Origin: Alphaproteobacteria bacterium
Lineage (GTDB): Bacteria; Pseudomonadota; Alphaproteobacteria; Rhodobacterales; Rhodobacteraceae
DNA: 13,946 nt
Direction: 5' to 3'
Assembly: GCA_030425945.1 (NCBI GenBank)
Contig: JAUHZL010000027.1
Coordinates: 1 to 13,946, forward strand
How positions within the stretch are numbered: position 1 is the stretch's first letter; every line of letters begins with the position of its first letter. The position numbers and the translations under genes were made by a program. Shown piece by piece: positions 13,266-13,946 of the stretch. The notes under the pieces were generated by a model, which did not search any database, had not been told where the DNA came from, and saw nothing but the letters and a program-made list of their open reading frames with translations.

Positions 13266-13299
13266 CGGCTCTCTCCGTTTGCGTGTGCTTCGGAGAGAG
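13266..13299 (-). promoter_or_regulatory. Hairpin sequestering the HTH gene's ribosome-binding site
   Basis: In the minus-strand transcript CTCTCTCCG (13299 to 13291) can pair perfectly over nine bases with CGGAGAGAG (13277 to 13269) across a 13-base loop. The second arm is the Shine-Dalgarno sequence itself, and the ATG follows after CCG. The structure would block ribosome entry unless opened, giving a way to restrain translation of the HTH protein and the genes coupled to it. The pairing is seen in the sequence; the regulatory effect is inferred. Confidence 0.6.
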
Positions 13300-13476
13300 A
13301 TTGCGAAATCCCGCTATGGGATGTCGTCAGGATCGCAGGGGGATGCAGAGGGGGATGGATATGGCCTTGCAGGACAGGCTTGGACGGCTCGTCGGGGGAT
13401 CGTCATCCCCCTCCATCCCCCAGCCGATCCCACGCCGAGCGCGATCAGGGACCGCGCATGGGGGACGGGAATCGAG
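13300..13476 (-). promoter_or_regulatory. Upstream region with clustered GGGGGATG motifs (putative operator)
   Basis: This stretch, with the adjoining hairpin, separates the edge gene from the HTH gene. It carries GGGGGATG at 13338-13345 and 13350-13357, and the reverse CATCCCCC at 13404-13411 and 13414-13421. A further half-site GGGGGAT at 13394-13400 forms, with 13405-13411, a seven-base inverted repeat around CGTC. The two forward and two reverse copies suggest binding sites for a regulator. No clear sigma-70 promoter was recognised. Confidence 0.45.
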
Positions 13477-13946
13477 TCAGTCGATGTTCAGACGGTAGCC
13501 GCCGCGGCGGTCGGAGCGGATCAGCTGCCGCCAGTCCTTCTGCGACTTGAAGACATCGGCCATGCGCAGGCTCTTCGAGCCCGCTGAGGACAGGATGGCC
13601 TTGCCGCTCTGCCAGGGCTCGCCCCGCTGCGCGGCCTCGTGCAGGGCGCGGACGACTTGTGCCTGGATCGGGCCGAGCCGGAAGCGGTAGCCGTTGCAGC
13701 GCACCTCCTGGTAGTCGGCCGAGGCGATGAAGGTGCTCTCCTCCATCGCCGAGCCGCCCGAGGAGAAGCCGGACTGGAGCTCGAAACGATCGCGTTCCTC
13801 GCGCCTTAGAAGCAGATCCCCGATCATCACGAAGACCGGCTTGGCATCGCCGTAGAGCGAGGCATAGTCGGCCCGTGGCGTGCGAAACTCGCTGACATGA
13901 AGCTCGCCGCAGCGGAACAGCTGGAAGACGTCACAGGCGTACAGGT
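13477..13946 (-). CDS. Unknown protein, C-terminal part (5' end beyond window)
   Basis: The frame is open from the right edge of the window to a TGA at 13477-13479, giving about 155 residues. An internal GTG/ATG pair near 13830 exists, but the protein-like sequence continues upstream through VFQLFRCGELHVSEFRTP and PRADYASLYGDAKPVFV, so I treat the gene as cut by the edge. The last 75 residues (from YRFRLGPIQAQVVRALHEAA through ILSSAGSKSLRMADVFK to GGYRLNID) look like a winged helix ending in a beta wing, similar in outline to the C-terminal DNA-binding domain of response regulators. A DNA-binding phage protein is plausible, but I do not recognise the family. Confidence 0.6.
   Translation of the reverse strand, partial: LYACDVFQLFRCGELHVSEFRTPRADYASLYGDAKPVFVMIGDLLLRREERDRFELQSGFSSGGSAMEESTFIASADYQEVRCNGYRFRLGPIQAQVVRALHEAAQRGEPWQSGKAILSSAGSKSLRMADVFKSQKDWRQLIRSDRRGGYRLNID

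Overview
The window looks like the early (replication, recombination and modification) region of a prophage or phage-derived element in a high-GC alphaproteobacterium, most likely a member of the Rhodobacterales. This rests on GC-rich codon use with strong GC bias at third positions, and on protein families I associate with Rhodobacter/Paracoccus-type prophages (DUF6362, DUF6511, DUF7220, DUF3489). No integrase, terminase or structural gene is present, so the type of element is an inference.

Nearly every gene lies on the minus strand, in one compact convoy read from right to left. It starts with the tail of an unidentified gene at the right edge (13477-13946). Next come an AlpA/excisionase-like HTH protein, two unknown proteins, a Sak4-like RecA-fold ATPase, a probable ssDNA-binding partner, a DEAH superfamily 2 helicase, a DUF6511 zinc protein, a Cas4/RecB-like Fe-S nuclease and a primase-polymerase/RepA-helicase fusion. 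After a 367-nt non-coding gap come a RuvC-like resolvase, a 65-aa unknown protein and DUF6362. After a second gap of 422 nt come a ParB-N6/N4 methyltransferase fusion, a C5-cytosine methyltransferase and a small DUF7220 membrane protein. Adjacent genes mostly share ATGA, GTGA or TGATG junctions, which implies translational coupling. A small hairpin with a T run follows DUF7220 and probably ends the transcript.

Beyond it is a low-GC DarT-type DNA ADP-ribosyltransferase with no visible DarG partner. At the left edge is the plus-strand remnant of a DUF3489 gene interrupted by an IS3-family element, of which only one end is in the window.

Taken together, the convoy could supply its own initiation (primase-helicase with a candidate origin in the 367-nt gap), strand annealing and exchange, end processing, branch resolution and two DNA methylation activities. 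The most unusual points are four. The 3' end of the cytosine methyltransferase gene shows coding signatures in two frames. The gap next to the primase gene has an origin-like layout. A hairpin appears to hide the ribosome-binding site of the first HTH gene. A lone DarT sits beside two methyltransferases. All family names are from memory and motif reading; no database search was run.
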